Below, in pieces: positions 31,236 through 42,392 of a DNA stretch of 64,000 nt. The notes below the pieces were generated by a model, which was given only the letters and a program-made list of their open reading frames with translations, searched no databases and had not been told where the DNA came from. Both the position numbers and the translations under genes were made by a program. The stretch lies in the NCBI GenBank assembly GCA_017506865.1, contig JAFCMP010000004.1, positions 495,902 through 559,901 of the forward strand, given 5' to 3'. The stretch is from Tribonema minus. Taxonomy: Eukaryota; Sar; Xanthophyceae; Tribonematales; Tribonemataceae. Within the stretch, counting starts at the first letter, position 1; every line of letters begins with the position of its first letter.

Positions 31236-31688
31236 TGCCTTTGGCCGCTGGCTATGCTCTCATTTGATATGGGTTTGCACACAGCACATGGGCATGTGGA
31301 ACTGAGGTCTCAGGAGTCGTAAGGTGTGTAGTTTCTAGCGTAGTTCATAAACACAGCAGTGAGGCAACTCATGCTTATGATGGCAGATCTCGGCAGTCTT
31401 TAGCCAGCCAGGAGACACGCTGGGAAGGCTTAGCGCAGCAGTACGCGGCGCCAAGCTCCGTTGAGCTCGTGCTGCAGCATCAAGCAGGGGCAGTCTGCGG
31501 AGCTTCGGGATTTCAACAGCTGGGGGCGTGTGCTAGTTGTGGCGAGCTACAGCGACACTACTGCGCCACCTTCAGTTCAGCAACAGCAGCAGCAACGCTG
31601 CTTTGGCGTGCAGCGACGTGCCTAACCGTAGGTGCACGCCGGCATCGGTTCAACAACAGCACGTGCACACCTTCTTGCTTGCAGCAAA
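31236..31688. promoter_or_regulatory. Divergent intergenic region
   Basis: 450 bp between the minus-strand recombinase-like gene and the plus-strand coiled-coil gene. It probably holds the promoters of both genes and an unseen 5' exon of the former. A caaaggcag acceptor-like site lies at about 31236-31240 on the minus strand. Confidence 0.35.
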
Positions 31689-33368
31689 ATGGTGAGGGGG
31701 GAGGAACGTGCTGCTATAAGTCGTGAGGAGGCATTGGAAATTCACAACTGGCTTGTCACAGTTGGACGAAATCCATACAGCGGCTGGCAGCGAATGGAGG
31801 AAATGAAGGGATCGCAGATTGAGCCGCAGTTCTGGAGTGTATGCGATGCATTGGAGCACTTCTATACAGACAGCGAGCGCCTAATTGGTGTTCAGCGACG
31901 ACTCAAAACGCGTCTAGCGGAGACAGAAGAAAGGGTCGCTGAGGAAAACCTGAGGGTATTGCAGCTGCAAGATCGTACAGTGAGCAGCCAGGAGGCAGCG
32001 GTAGCGGCAAGGCTGGCGGAGCTACACATGCAGCAGCAGATGCAAGAGCGGCTACAGCAACAGCAGCAGTTACACCAGCAGCAACAGCAACAACTGCAGC
32101 AGCAGCTTACAGGCGTAAACGAGCGCCTAGAGCAGCAGATGGAGGAGGCGGACGGGCGAGAGGGCCGACTGTGGGCTCGCATCAAGGCGCTAGAGCAGGG
32201 GGAAGCGCACTTGGAGCAGGAGCTAGCAGAGGGCTCAGCGCGTCGAGGTACGCTGGAGGCGCGAGTGCTGGAGCTGGAGTCGTCTGCAGCAGCTATGCTT
32301 GCAGTGGAGCTGCAGCAGCAGGTTCAGCGTTTGGAAGCGCAGAATGCTGGCCTGCGTGCTGCAGTGCAGGCTGCGTCGCTTACCACTTCATCAGCCAGCA
32401 CCGTGACACCAGCGGCCAGCAGCATCCCAGCACCCGCTCGTCAGCGTGAGCAACAGGGTGCAGCAGCTGACGATTCAGCATTGCTTTCGCAAATGCGGAG
32501 GCGAGTGTCAGAGCTGGAGCAGGATGCTGCTAGCAGCAGAGCGTTTGCGGAAGGTCTGCAGCAGCGGCTTGCTGCAGCTGACGCTCAAAGCGTGCACCTA
32601 CACATGGTGTGCGATGCGGGAGCGCGTGCGAGCGCGGCGTTGCGTGAGCAGCTTGCTTGTGCGCAGGCGGCCGCTGCGGCAGCGCGTGTGCCCACAAGCA
32701 CGGGTGCTAACGGTGGAGATGCTATCAGCGGTGTTGATATCGCTGCAACATCAGCGCCCACGGCGGCGCTAACATTAGCGCCCATGGCGGCGCTTACATC
32801 AGTCATGTGCGGGGGCAGCGGCGACACTCCCAGCAGCAGCGGCGCATGCAACAGCAGCGACGGCGCGCGCAGCAATAGCAGCCACAGCGATGCTCGCTGC
32901 AACGACGCGCGCGGCGATGCACACGGCAGCGGTGCTAGCGGCGGAAGCGTGTGCGGCAGCGGCGGGCACGGCGGTACTGGCGGCAGCACGCGCGGCGGCA
33001 GCGGCAGCAGCGGCAGCGGCGGCGGCGCGATCGGCAACAGCAGCAGCAGCTGCATGCGCGGTAGCAGCGCTCCGCGCAACAGCGGCACGCCAGCGCTGCA
33101 CGTTCCGGCGCACGCGAGAGGACGCGGCATCAGGCGGGCGTACAGCGCGGCGGCCGGCGGCAGTGTCGGGCGGCCGCTCACACGGCGGCAGCAGAAAAGG
33201 AGGGAGTATTGGGCGGCTTACACGCCTGAGGAGCAGCAGCATCTGCGCGATCGCCAGGCGAGGCGCAAGGTGATGCTCACGCGCTGCGTCAGCAAGGCGG
33301 GAGGCAGCGATGGCGCGCAGCTGCCGCCAGACTTGGCAGCAGCAGGTGCGCACAGCGGCGCACACTGA
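31689..33368 (+). CDS. Gln-rich coiled-coil protein, 559 aa
   Basis: The ATG at 31689 is chosen. The longer frame begins with GTG. Residues about 70-330 form long Gln/Glu/Arg coiled coils with poly-Gln (QQQQLHQQQQQQLQQQ). A Ser/Gly/Asn-rich low-complexity segment follows, encoded by CAG/GGC triplets. The C-terminus is basic (LTRRQQKRREYWAAYTPEEQ, RDRQARRKVML), possibly nucleic-acid binding. No known domain is recognised. It is head-to-head with the recombinase-like gene and may belong to the same element. Antisense frames are open only because of the triplet repeats. Confidence 0.55.
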   Translation: MVRGEERAAISREEALEIHNWLVTVGRNPYSGWQRMEEMKGSQIEPQFWSVCDALEHFYTDSERLIGVQRRLKTRLAETEERVAEENLRVLQLQDRTVSSQEAAVAARLAELHMQQQMQERLQQQQQLHQQQQQQLQQQLTGVNERLEQQMEEADGREGRLWARIKALEQGEAHLEQELAEGSARRGTLEARVLELESSAAAMLAVELQQQVQRLEAQNAGLRAAVQAASLTTSSASTVTPAASSIPAPARQREQQGAAADDSALLSQMRRRVSELEQDAASSRAFAEGLQQRLAAADAQSVHLHMVCDAGARASAALREQLACAQAAAAAARVPTSTGANGGDAISGVDIAATSAPTAALTLAPMAALTSVMCGGSGDTPSSSGACNSSDGARSNSSHSDARCNDARGDAHGSGASGGSVCGSGGHGGTGGSTRGGSGSSGSGGGAIGNSSSSCMRGSSAPRNSGTPALHVPAHARGRGIRRAYSAAAGGSVGRPLTRRQQKRREYWAAYTPEEQQHLRDRQARRKVMLTRCVSKAGGSDGAQLPPDLAAAGAHSGAH

Positions 33369-33656
33369 AGCGCAGATGTGGCGCTCCGCAGCAATCAGGC
33401 TCGTCATCATAGCGCATATTGCGCTGATGTTTATGAGACACACACAGCAGCAGCTCTTCTCTGTGCCATGTGTCTTACAGATACACCTTGAGTACTACTC
33501 GGAGTAGCTAGGCCTGCTCAGCTCGGTCAGTTACACATGACAGCGCTTGGCATATTGCACGTTAGCAATGACGTGACAGGAGGCGTTTTGCAGGTCTATC
33601 TCTGGGCCTGTACGTTTTAGACACCACACTACTTCGATATAGGCTCAGCAGCGTAG

Positions 33657-33680
33657 TGTCTGGGGGCGATGTCGTACAGG
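33657..33680 (+). repeat. Left 24-bp perfect inverted repeat
   Basis: Begins TGTCTGGGGGCGATG and is the exact reverse complement of 37063-37086. Both outer ends read TG/CA. It could be the terminal repeat of a 3.43-kb non-autonomous transposon. Flanking bases show no clear target duplication. Confidence 0.6.
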
Positions 33681-34311
33681 TACCGAGACACGTGCATGGC
33701 ACAAGTGTCGACAACACCTGGACGCACAAACCCACCCGCCCACCCTAAAGATTGTTTCGGCCACGGCGCACTTGTTTTGCGCGTGTGTTCGACACAAACG
33801 CTGGGGGGGGATTAGTGCGCAGTGCCAACATGTCGGGGGCGTACGTTGAAGTAGAATGGTGGTGTGTTTGCTTGCGTTGATTGCGCAGTGCCAACATGTC
33901 GGGGGCGCATATAGCAGCGGAGCAAGTTGCTTGCTCAAACTTGTTTTTGTGCTGCAGCAGTAAGATTGTATTGTTTGCAGCAACGCAGGTACTACTCCGG
34001 CCAGACGCGCTGCAGTCTTTCTGAGACTTGGTGGTAGCGGAGGGTTAGTGGTATATGCCAGACGCCCGCGTTCTCTTCGAGAGTTTCGGCGGTAGCGGAG
34101 GGCTGCTGTTCTTGCATTCGTAGAGATACTGAGTGTGTAGCACCTAGGGCACCTCACATGTGTGCATGTCTTTCCACTTGCGGAGCAGAAGAGCCATGCA
34201 GGGGGCGTGTGTGGTGAGGCGACCCTGGGTGGAGCCGTTGTTGAAGTAGGGTTGTGTAACCGCTTGGTACACGACATGCCTTTTGTGCTCTATACAAGAT
34301 ACCCAACACCA

Positions 34312-34342
34312 TAAAAAAAAAAAAATAAAAAATAAAAAAAAA
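34312..34342 (+). repeat. A-rich tract
   Basis: Thirty bases of A with a few T, preceded by gatacccaacaccat, which also occurs at 31193-31208. This may be the tail of a retroposed sequence. The tract abuts the 402-bp repeat. Confidence 0.6.
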
Positions 34343-34744
34343 CATTGTGGTGACTGGGTGGTGTCCCAGCTCACAGTGTTGACTCTTCAGGAGTGAGGAA
34401 CTGCTCCATTGCTCCAGTTACAGCCTAAAGCCTGCGAATGTTGCCTTGAGAAAGCAGCGGCGCTTGCAACTACTCTCTCCAGATACCAAGTGCCATGGCG
34501 CCGGTAAACGTGGCGGTGCAAAAGCAGACAAAAGCCTTCCTTAAAGCATGTAGATCGGTTTCTGATCATTAGGCGAACACAAGCACAAATGCAGCTGAGC
34601 GCTGCTGCCATTCAACTTGAGGTGACTGTTGACAAATACGGGCACAACTCTCCAATTGAGCCCTGGCCACCTCAAGGCGTGCTACGTGCTGCCAACACAC
34701 ATCTATCATCCTAATGCACGCTAATGGCGGCCGCTTCACGACAT
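34343..34744 (+). repeat. 402-bp direct repeat, copy 1 (LTR candidate)
   Basis: Identical by eye over 402 bp to 40114-40515. Read on the minus strand it starts TGTCGTGAAG and ends CACCACA, with TG...CA ends as in LTRs. It could be the 3' LTR of a minus-strand element 34.3-40.5 kb. No matching target duplication is found. Confidence 0.7.
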
Positions 34745-37062
34745 ACGCCCCCATCCATGACGTCATCGACCGTCTGGATCAAATAACAGTGAAGCGTGCA
34801 AGGAGCTACTGCAAGCCCGGCCTACCGCAAATAAGCAATGCAAATCCTCAGCAGATACAGCACGCCTGGCACCACTTTACTGCGCGCCAAGTGTTGTCGA
34901 TGCGATTGCAACACCTGATTGCGCATCACAAGCAGATACTACCCCTCTAGGCGGCGGCTGCGGCTACACGGTGGCGGCGACACCGGCAGCGGCAGAGCAG
35001 CACCATATGTTGACGTCATGGTACTGAAATAACAGAGGGGAGTACTGCCAGTGTGTGGCTATATGCCTCTAATGCTGCACCGGTCAAAGAGGCTGCACCA
35101 CTTACATACGCCCCGGTAATTGCCTACACTAGCGAACAAACGCACAACTTGCGATGCAAACCAGCACTCCACACTACTGCGCCCCCGCTTGAGGCACTCA
35201 CGCAACCCCCACACTACTGCGCTCCCGCTTGAGGCACTCGCGCAACCCCCCATTACAGCCCGTGTCATGCACGCCCTGTGATAGGGATATAACCCCTCCC
35301 CAACCCCTAAAAGGTCACCATAACGTTGGCGGTGCCTTAAGGTGCGCGCTGGTAGACGCGACTATGCACCTGCTGGAGAAAACGATACACCTGGCGCCTA
35401 CTCTCCCCGCGTTTCCTTGAACGTTACAGGAAAGAGGCTGGAAGTTCGGCTGCGGTCAGTCTCATGACATATGGCCCGAGTTCCCGCGCGCTACCAACCA
35501 GGCTGACGTCCAATTCCCCCCATGACGCCCCCCCCAAATCGCCGGCTACACTGGCCACGTCCCCTGCTCCAGGCCGTAGCAGTGCTCAGCAACGTGAGGA
35601 GCACTGCACACTCCGCGCGGCGCAGCAGCTCGCATGCGTGCCCGCCCTGACTCTCACAGTACGCCCCCAAGCTCTTGGCACTGCTCAGCAACTTACTTCG
35701 CATGCCGTAGCTAGGCCATACTATGCAACCCCAGTCCGCCCAGGCCCGTCAAGTTGACAGCGCTCAGCAGCTCGCATGAGTGCGTCCCAAATAGCTTAGT
35801 CCCCAATCCGCCTCCGGGCCTGGGGCAGTGCTCAGAAACTGGTTTGAGCCCGCCCTCGTGTTGGCAGTGCTCAGCAACTCGCTTGAACACGCCCCCCGGC
35901 TACGCCCCAGGCTTGACAGCGCTCAGCAAGTCGCTTGAGCACCCTCCGCGCCGTGCACGCAGCTCGCAGATCAACTCGAAGCTCCCTCCTCGAATCGAGC
36001 AGTTGCAGATGATAAGTAGTTGCAGATGATGATGAGCGACTTGAGCTTGACTGCGTGTAGACTCCTCACGCCCGCTCCATCACAGCAAGTCCAGATGTCC
36101 GCCAACGCAGCACCTGTGACACACACACGTAGACTACAGGCACGTTTCCACCCAAGGGGCCGAACACTTGCATGCAGCACAACATACTGCTAAACAACAG
36201 CATGATTAGGACAGACTTGAAGCAGCATGCAAACAACTGTGTGAAGCCTGCACTGCGATGATCATGTAGGAACACCCTGGGGTCATCAACCGCCATGCCA
36301 TTGCCCAGCATTATGTCTGATACAGTCTTCATCATGCTTCAAGTTCTGCCAAGGGCGCGCCATGATGCTACTAGAACCTCAATCGTTGAACAGGCATATC
36401 CTGATTAGTACACCTAAGCATGAACGGAAAGCATACTATACACTGGCTGTGCCACCTGTCTGCACACTAACATGGCCTGGGCAAGCACAACTGCTGCAGT
36501 ACAGGTGTCTTCGCTCGTTGTTCAACTTGGCAGACCCACAATCTCAGGCTCCCTGAGCAGTGATCGCCATACGCTGAAGCTCTGCATGATGTTGAGCGCA
36601 GCAGCTGCTGCAGCAAAGAACGCGAGGCTCCACTGGCACCTGTGCAACAAACACTTCAACGTACATGCACTTTTTCCGCTGTCGCCCTGCAGGCTGCCTG
36701 CAGGCTGCCAAGTCACAAGGAGGCACAAAGAGAAGAAGGCAATGTACGCGGCGCCGTCGCTGCTCCAGCCTGCAAGATGGCCTAAGCGCGTGCATGACGA
36801 TGCAGATGACAGTGCAGCGAAGACTTATACGAATCACAACACACTTGCGTAAGGAATAACAAAGACACTGTTGCACGCTGCCTATAGCGCAATGACCCAG
36901 CTCACATCGCACCCCACCTGCTGCAAACTCCCTCCCCCAAGCACTGTTACCACTGCAGTGCGAGCATTCAAGCAGCTGGTGAGTGATGTGAGTGCAGACA
37001 CAGAGCAACGAGCCAAACAAAAGGGTGGGTGGGTGGGATCTGTGCGTCTAGGCGTATCGGCG

Positions 37063-37086
37063 CCTGTACGACATCGCCCCCAGACA
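37063..37086 (-). repeat. Right 24-bp perfect inverted repeat
   Basis: Exact reverse complement of 33657-33680, 3.4 kb away. The adjacent string (cgtctaggcgtatcg, at about 37045) also appears in the first exon of the recombinase-like gene at about 31172, so the repeat belongs to a family with several fragments here. Confidence 0.6.
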
Positions 37087-37615
37087 TCACCTTGACAACG
37101 TCACGGTGGTGTCTCATACGAGCAGGTGCAGATACGCCGCCAGCAACCTGTATGCAGCTCACAATGCACCCGGTCCGTTAGAAGATGCCAAGGCACTGGC
37201 GGCAATGATTGCCGAAAACAATAGTTTGAGGTAGTATGAGCACTGACACAAGTTCAGCACAAACACCACAAATGACATTGCTGCATCAGCAGCAGCAGCT
37301 GCTGCGCATGCGGCAGCACGAGTGTTGCCGCCATTCATCGTCAGCAGCTCGCTCCTCCACACAGCCAATGAGGATACACATTGCGCGCAACCTCAGCTAC
37401 CAAAGTGTCAGTACATGATGGTGCGCGTGTCATTTCCCCCAAGTGTAGAGCAACAAACCGCACTGAGTCTGGCTGTCGCTCACACCACACCGCTTTGATG
37501 TCACTTGGCTCTGTAGAATTGTAATTAGGGATAAGAGACGGTGAACCCTAATGAACCTTCAGTTGCGATCCTGATGTCAGCAAAGAAAGTCAAGCCAAGA
37601 GAACAGCGGTTAACA

Positions 37616-39292
37616 TCACGATGACGGAGGTGGCTCTGCGGGCGGCCGAAGCGAAGGCATGCTCTCAAAGATGAATGGGAGAGCTGCTTTGTATAGACCA
37701 GTGCGCAGTTCTTCTGCGTCAAACCCAAGCAAGCTCTGCATCTTGATGTTATCTGTCGCTGACTTCCTGTCGTGCATGCAAGAAGGCATTGTAAGCTCCG
37801 GGGCCTGTTCCACACTTGTCAGCGCGATGGCAGCACCTACTTCAAGTTCTTGGCCTGCCTGCACAGTGATGTCGCCAGCTTTGTCTTCTGCGGCCGCAGT
37901 GACATGTGCTGCAGCCACTGTTTCCTTCAATGCACTCATGTCAGCGCGCTGGTTCTGAGCACTGTCAACAGACTGGACTTTGCCCCGCGCAAGTGTACTA
38001 CTGCCATCTCCCAAGAGCAAGGCTGACTTCTGGCCCTCAAATGATGCATCAACACGCTTAGCATTTGAGTGGCTCGGCTTGACCTGGCCAACGTCCTCAC
38101 CAGTCGTGTGCCTCTGCTGAGATGTACCACCATTATGTTGCATATGCACTGCACGGCGAGGCCTAACAGTGCCGTAGTCACTTACCATCTCACAGAGGGT
38201 GTGTGATACATATCGACCGGTCACCATGTTCACTGGCACTTGAAAGTCGAGCTGAGGTGGAGGAGCGTTGAGCCCCACCATCTGTCCTCTGCCTAGCAAC
38301 ATATAGTCAGTGACCAGCGGGCCTGCATCATTGCCCCAGATTGTGGCATCAACCGGAGTATGCGAAGGGGTGATTGGCATTATCCAGTACGGTATGGTGC
38401 AGTTGGACACACACGAGGCTGGGACATCATACACAACACCACTCCCCTCCATCTCAACCCGCAGCAGAGGATCCCATACATTAGCCTCCTCTACTTTGGT
38501 ATTGGTGCCGCTGAAGTCTTCTACCATCCTGCACCATTCCCATTTGTGGTCTATGTTGCACCGAATCGGAGCCCCGACAGGCAGTATGCATGGCGTAAGG
38601 CGGTGAGCTGCCACCTGCAATACCTCTCCACTGATGACTTTTCGCACCACTACATAGTCCCTGAGCGTATGAGCTTTTGCAAATCTCCCTCTCGGTTGAC
38701 ACCAGACTGGCGCCACTTGCACCAGATGCACTTGGGCTAGTTTGCCTGCGTTAGTCCTGCTCACGTCATGCATCTCATGCCAAAATGCAACTTCGTATCC
38801 AGACGGACGCCAACAAGCAAAGTTTCTCTGCTCTCCATTCAACAACTTCACTTCCCAATCCTGATTTGCGTCACCTTCTGAGAAGTCAGCATGCAAACGC
38901 GTGGCATACACGCCACCCTCGCGCGCAGCCACTACCCCCATGCGGCCTACGAGCGTTTCATTCCTCACTACCCATACCACAACCAGCTCGCCAGTACTCG
39001 GCATATCCCCTTCAAACACGACGCCCCTCTCATTCAATGTCCATAGGTCCTCACGCCGTGACCCCGAACCTGCCATGCGCGCTTTGAGATAGCCCTCAGG
39101 ATACTTCTGCCAGAGGGATGTTAGTTCCTTCCGGACTGTGTGGTGCATTGCTGCATAAAGCGGGTCACCTTCATGATACACCAACCGCTCTTTCAACACC
39201 ACTGTCGACACCAACGCCTCCGTCTTGGCACGTCGCGCTGCAGCAACTGCGTTACTCGAGCCCACCTCACGCTGTCCACTGCGTACTGACAT
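37616..39292 (-). CDS. Hypothetical protein, 558 aa
   Basis: The ATG at 39290-39292 is used. The frame has a TTG two codons earlier. The protein-like N-terminal 370 residues contain many Trp and conserved-looking blocks (ELVVVWVVRNETLVGRMGVV, GYEVAFWHEMHDVSRTNAGK, VGAPIRCNIDHKWEWCRMV). The last 150 residues are low-complexity Ala/Ser/Glu-rich. I recognise no family. It lies between the two 402-bp repeats, so it could be the coding part of an LTR-like element that lacks reverse transcriptase. No introns are evident. Confidence 0.5.
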   Translation of the reverse strand: MSVRSGQREVGSSNAVAAARRAKTEALVSTVVLKERLVYHEGDPLYAAMHHTVRKELTSLWQKYPEGYLKARMAGSGSRREDLWTLNERGVVFEGDMPSTGELVVVWVVRNETLVGRMGVVAAREGGVYATRLHADFSEGDANQDWEVKLLNGEQRNFACWRPSGYEVAFWHEMHDVSRTNAGKLAQVHLVQVAPVWCQPRGRFAKAHTLRDYVVVRKVISGEVLQVAAHRLTPCILPVGAPIRCNIDHKWEWCRMVEDFSGTNTKVEEANVWDPLLRVEMEGSGVVYDVPASCVSNCTIPYWIMPITPSHTPVDATIWGNDAGPLVTDYMLLGRGQMVGLNAPPPQLDFQVPVNMVTGRYVSHTLCEMVSDYGTVRPRRAVHMQHNGGTSQQRHTTGEDVGQVKPSHSNAKRVDASFEGQKSALLLGDGSSTLARGKVQSVDSAQNQRADMSALKETVAAAHVTAAAEDKAGDITVQAGQELEVGAAIALTSVEQAPELTMPSCMHDRKSATDNIKMQSLLGFDAEELRTGLYKAALPFIFESMPSLRPPAEPPPSS

Positions 39293-39898
39293 GATCAATC
39301 CCGAATCGACCTACTACAACGGCTCCAGATTCGAAATATTTTCAGAAAGCACGCAGTTGTACGTGTAGTCAGCGCAGTTTTTCCTGATTCCAAACAGCGA
39401 TAATTGTCACCACTCGACCCAACTTCGTGATGCGTGCAGAACCTTGCCTGATCAGAGCTGTGCTTGCGCAATCCTATTTCCCCCCCAGCACCGAAGCACA
39501 GCGACGGTGATGAAAGTACAACTAAATTGCCAAGCACAGCGCACACAGACGAAGTGAACGCAAGCCCTCTATAACAGACCCTGTCCACCAGCAGATTTAC
39601 ACACTCGTGCGACACACGTACTAAAATAGTTATCAAAAGAGATCGTTACCACCGTGCAGCGAAAGCAGCAACTTCCTCTGCTCCAGATTCGTTTGCAAGG
39701 CGCAGCAGGACCACTTACCCCCGTCCCCGTGACGCTGCCCACAGTAACCGATGGTGCTTGAAAGCACTTCCGCTCCAGCCCTGTCAGCAGCCGCGTCCTT
39801 CTTGAGCCGCTACGCGCAGCTTACGTCCTGTCCTGGTCTCGCTAATCCCGTACTTGAAGTAGCCCGCAGTTACCTTAGCAGGCGCCGTGGCGTGGCGT
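39293..39898. other. Upstream region, no supported gene
   Basis: 600 bp upstream of the 558-aa gene on its own strand. No convincing frame was found. It probably contains the promoter. Confidence 0.35.
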
Positions 39899-40090
39899 GG
39901 CCCTCCGCTACCGCTGAACCTCGTGAAGGCCGCGGGCGTCTGGTCGACTATACTAATGGCGGACGCCCTCCGCTACCGCCGAACCTTGTGAGGATTGTCC
40001 CAAAGGACAGCGGGCGTCTGGCTGAGTTAACTCCGAACGAAGGCCCTCCGCTACCGCATGGCTCCAGTAGAGTGCGCGGGCGTCTGGCTA
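39899..40090 (+). repeat. Three tandem units with ccctccgctaccgc
   Basis: Three units of about 58-80 bp, each starting gccctccgctaccg and ending gcgggcgtctgg. The same unit occurs twice in inverted orientation at 34005-34110. Confidence 0.65.
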
Positions 40091-40113
40091 TGCACAAGTC
40101 CTGCCGAGATCGC

Positions 40114-40515
40114 CATTGTGGTGACTGGGTGGTGTCCCAGCTCACAGTGTTGACTCTTCAGGAGTGAGGAACTGCTCCATTGCTCCAGTTACAGCCTAAA
40201 GCCTGCGAATGTTGCCTTGAGAAAGCAGCGGCGCTTGCAACTACTCTCTCCAGATACCAAGTGCCATGGCGCCGGTAAACGTGGCGGTGCAAAAGCAGAC
40301 AAAAGCCTTCCTTAAAGCATGTAGATCGGTTTCTGATCATTAGGCGAACACAAGCACAAATGCAGCTGAGCGCTGCTGCCATTCAACTTGAGGTGACTGT
40401 TGACAAATACGGGCACAACTCTCCAATTGAGCCCTGGCCACCTCAAGGCGTGCTACGTGCTGCCAACACACATCTATCATCCTAATGCACGCTAATGGCG
40501 GCCGCTTCACGACAT
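40114..40515 (+). repeat. 402-bp direct repeat, copy 2 (LTR candidate)
   Basis: Identical by eye to 34343-34744. If the element is on the minus strand this is its 5' LTR. It is then followed by TGGCGATCTCGG, a string starting with TGG as tRNA primer sites do. It directly follows the fourth exon of the membrane-protein gene and may have cut that gene. Confidence 0.7.
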
Positions 40516-40559
40516 GCTGTGCAGTATATGGTGCGCCCGTCGTGTGTTTTGCACAGTAC

Positions 40560-41920
40560 CTGGGTGTGAGTTGCCGTCTTAGTCCATGATGTCTGCGCAA
40601 ACGGCGACAAACATGCAATGCATCGGGCTCAGTCATTGTCCTCTGTGACCAGTTCATACAGTAGATTGCATGCAGGAGGCAATAGGTGGCCTGCTCACCT
40701 CGCGAACGAGCAGGTTTTCCAGGTACAGAAATGTCTGTCCGTTGCCCTGGCAGGTCACCAAGGTGCTCGGGGCGGTATCATCGTCATCGCTGTCACCTGC
40801 CTCAGGGTCGGCAGTGCTGACGAGTTTGCCACCAGACCGCAGAGCTGAGACTTCCACCGCCCTCTGCGCTGCCGCAGCCAGCTTCTCGTCGTGATCTGGC
40901 ACAGCTAGTGACGTCTTCTGGCCTTTGCCGAGAATGTCAAATGCCTGCATGGGCACAGAACGACCAGTGCAGAGAACATGCAGCAATGTGAGTTGTGCCG
41001 CCAGCAAATCATTGATATCATGGCAACAGGTCAAGACATCTTGACATCTTGATCATCACGTACCAGGGTCATGGTGCCGCGCTTCTTGTATGCACGTGCA
41101 GCCAGAGCGCTCGCTGCGGCTCCCATTGAGGCGCTGATGGCCTCTGCAGCAGCAGCGGAACCGCCGGCAGACTCGCTGGTGTCCATGCCAGCGGCTTCAG
41201 TGACGCAGAGCGATGCGATGAGGAACAGCCAGATGACATTCCGGCGGTGCTTGCAGCCAGGCATGCCGATGCTGTCGAAGACGCCGGTGTTGTAAGGGAT
41301 GCTGATGGCGAAAGCAGAAATGGCGGTCCACAGGTGCTCGACGACAGCTGTTGTGGCGACGTAGGCGCCCAGCGCCATAACGACAGTTGATGTAAACATG
41401 CCAATGCATCCGCAGGTGCGCTTGAGCCAGTTGGAATGTAGCGCCTGTGATGAAGGTGGCGATACGGTGGCAACAAAGCACAAGTGGTTCAGGTAAGGCT
41501 TGACGTGCAACCGGCGACTGTGACTCATGTGCTTGCGTGTGAAGGCCAACGCATTCATCACCTCATGTGCAGCCCTCTCAGCCTTCAGGCGGGGGCCCAA
41601 GCGATGCCGCGTTGCTGCGCGGCCCAGCTTGATGTGCTTCTTGTGACGAGGGCGCTGTTAAGCAGCAGCAGTGGCGACAAGACACGCGTGTGAGACAGAT
41701 GTCTTGGAAGCCTGCATGACACTGAGATATCACAGGTTCCCCTGACACTGTTGCTTACCTTGGCCCTGGCGCTTTCAGCTCTGGATTCCTTCTCTGCCTT
41801 GCGCAGTGCACGTCTCTTGCTCTTGCTAAGGCGCCTGGCTCTGTTGGCGTTGGGAGTGTCCGTCAAAGCCTGTGACAGGCGGAGCTGTGCGGCGCGAATG
41901 TCAGCTTGATAGCCATGCAT
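40560..41920 (-). CDS. Four-exon membrane protein gene, 3' truncated
   Basis: Exons on the minus strand: 41920-41759 (54 codons from ATG), 41654-41064 (197 codons), 40944-40699 (82 codons) and 40642-40560. Introns are GT..AG (GTAAGC, GTACGT, GTGAGC, GTACTG) and the first three splices are phase 0 with the joined frame open. The protein has a basic head (NRARRLSKSKRRALRKAEKE), then hydrophobic segments (MFTSTVVMALGAYVATTAVV, NVIWLFLIASLCV) and an acidic Asp-rich stretch near the end. No family is recognised. After exon 4 the sequence soon runs into the 402-bp repeat, so the true 3' end may be lost. Confidence 0.55.
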
Positions 41921-41929
41921 ATACTACCA

Positions 41930-42235
41930 CAAATGTAAGCAATTGCTCATACTCTTGGTAGTGCTTGTATATGCGGTACATTTGTGGCACCATTGGCAAT
42001 GTTGCAAATAACACGGTTGTAAGCAGCTGTTTGTATTCTTGGCAGTGCTTGCACACGTGGTACAGTGGTGGCAATGCTGGCACCATGATCCGTATGAAAT
42101 GCCACAAATGTAAGCAACTGCTTGTATTCTTGGCAGTGCTTACCACGTGTTACAGTGGTGGCAACGTTGGGATTCGTTTCAAATGCCACGAAGATAAGCA
42201 GCTGCTTGTATCCTTCGCAGGGTGGCATGTGAAGG
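41930..42235 (+). repeat. Minisatellite, four 70-85 bp units
   Basis: Four imperfect units, each with the strings gtaagcaactgcttgtattc and ttggcagtgctt. Both strands remain open across it, giving Cys/Lys-rich repeat peptides that I do not consider genes. Confidence 0.7.
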
Positions 42236-42392
42236 CAGATCAATGAAACGCCATTCCAGTCAACCAAAGCATGTAGTAAGTATATTTTTGCCAATGATGT
42301 GCAAGCAGAAGGACGTTGAGCGCCTTCTGAAGAGGATGTGATTACGTTTCAAGTAAGGAGATGGACCGAGGACTCTACCGCACATTATCAAG

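Larger units (their letters stand above)
33369..37615. other. Repeat-rich stretch without supported genes
   Basis: No reading frame longer than about 210 codons, and none looks like protein. It contains two units of a gcgcagtgccaacatgtcg repeat (33817-33905), two units with ggtagcggagggc (34030-34110), a poly-A tract, one 402-bp direct repeat, a duplicated 45-bp unit (35166-35250) and seven or more degenerate units around gcagtgctcagcaact (35580-35935). Confidence 0.6.

Noticed and set aside
32585..33443. Minus-strand ORFs opposite the coiled-coil gene
   Set aside because: The frames are open because of CAG/GGC triplet repeats and have extreme Leu/Pro or Ala composition.
34387..40382. Identical 74-codon ORFs in both 402-bp repeats
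   Set aside because: Identity simply reflects the repeat. The product has no domain or start context.
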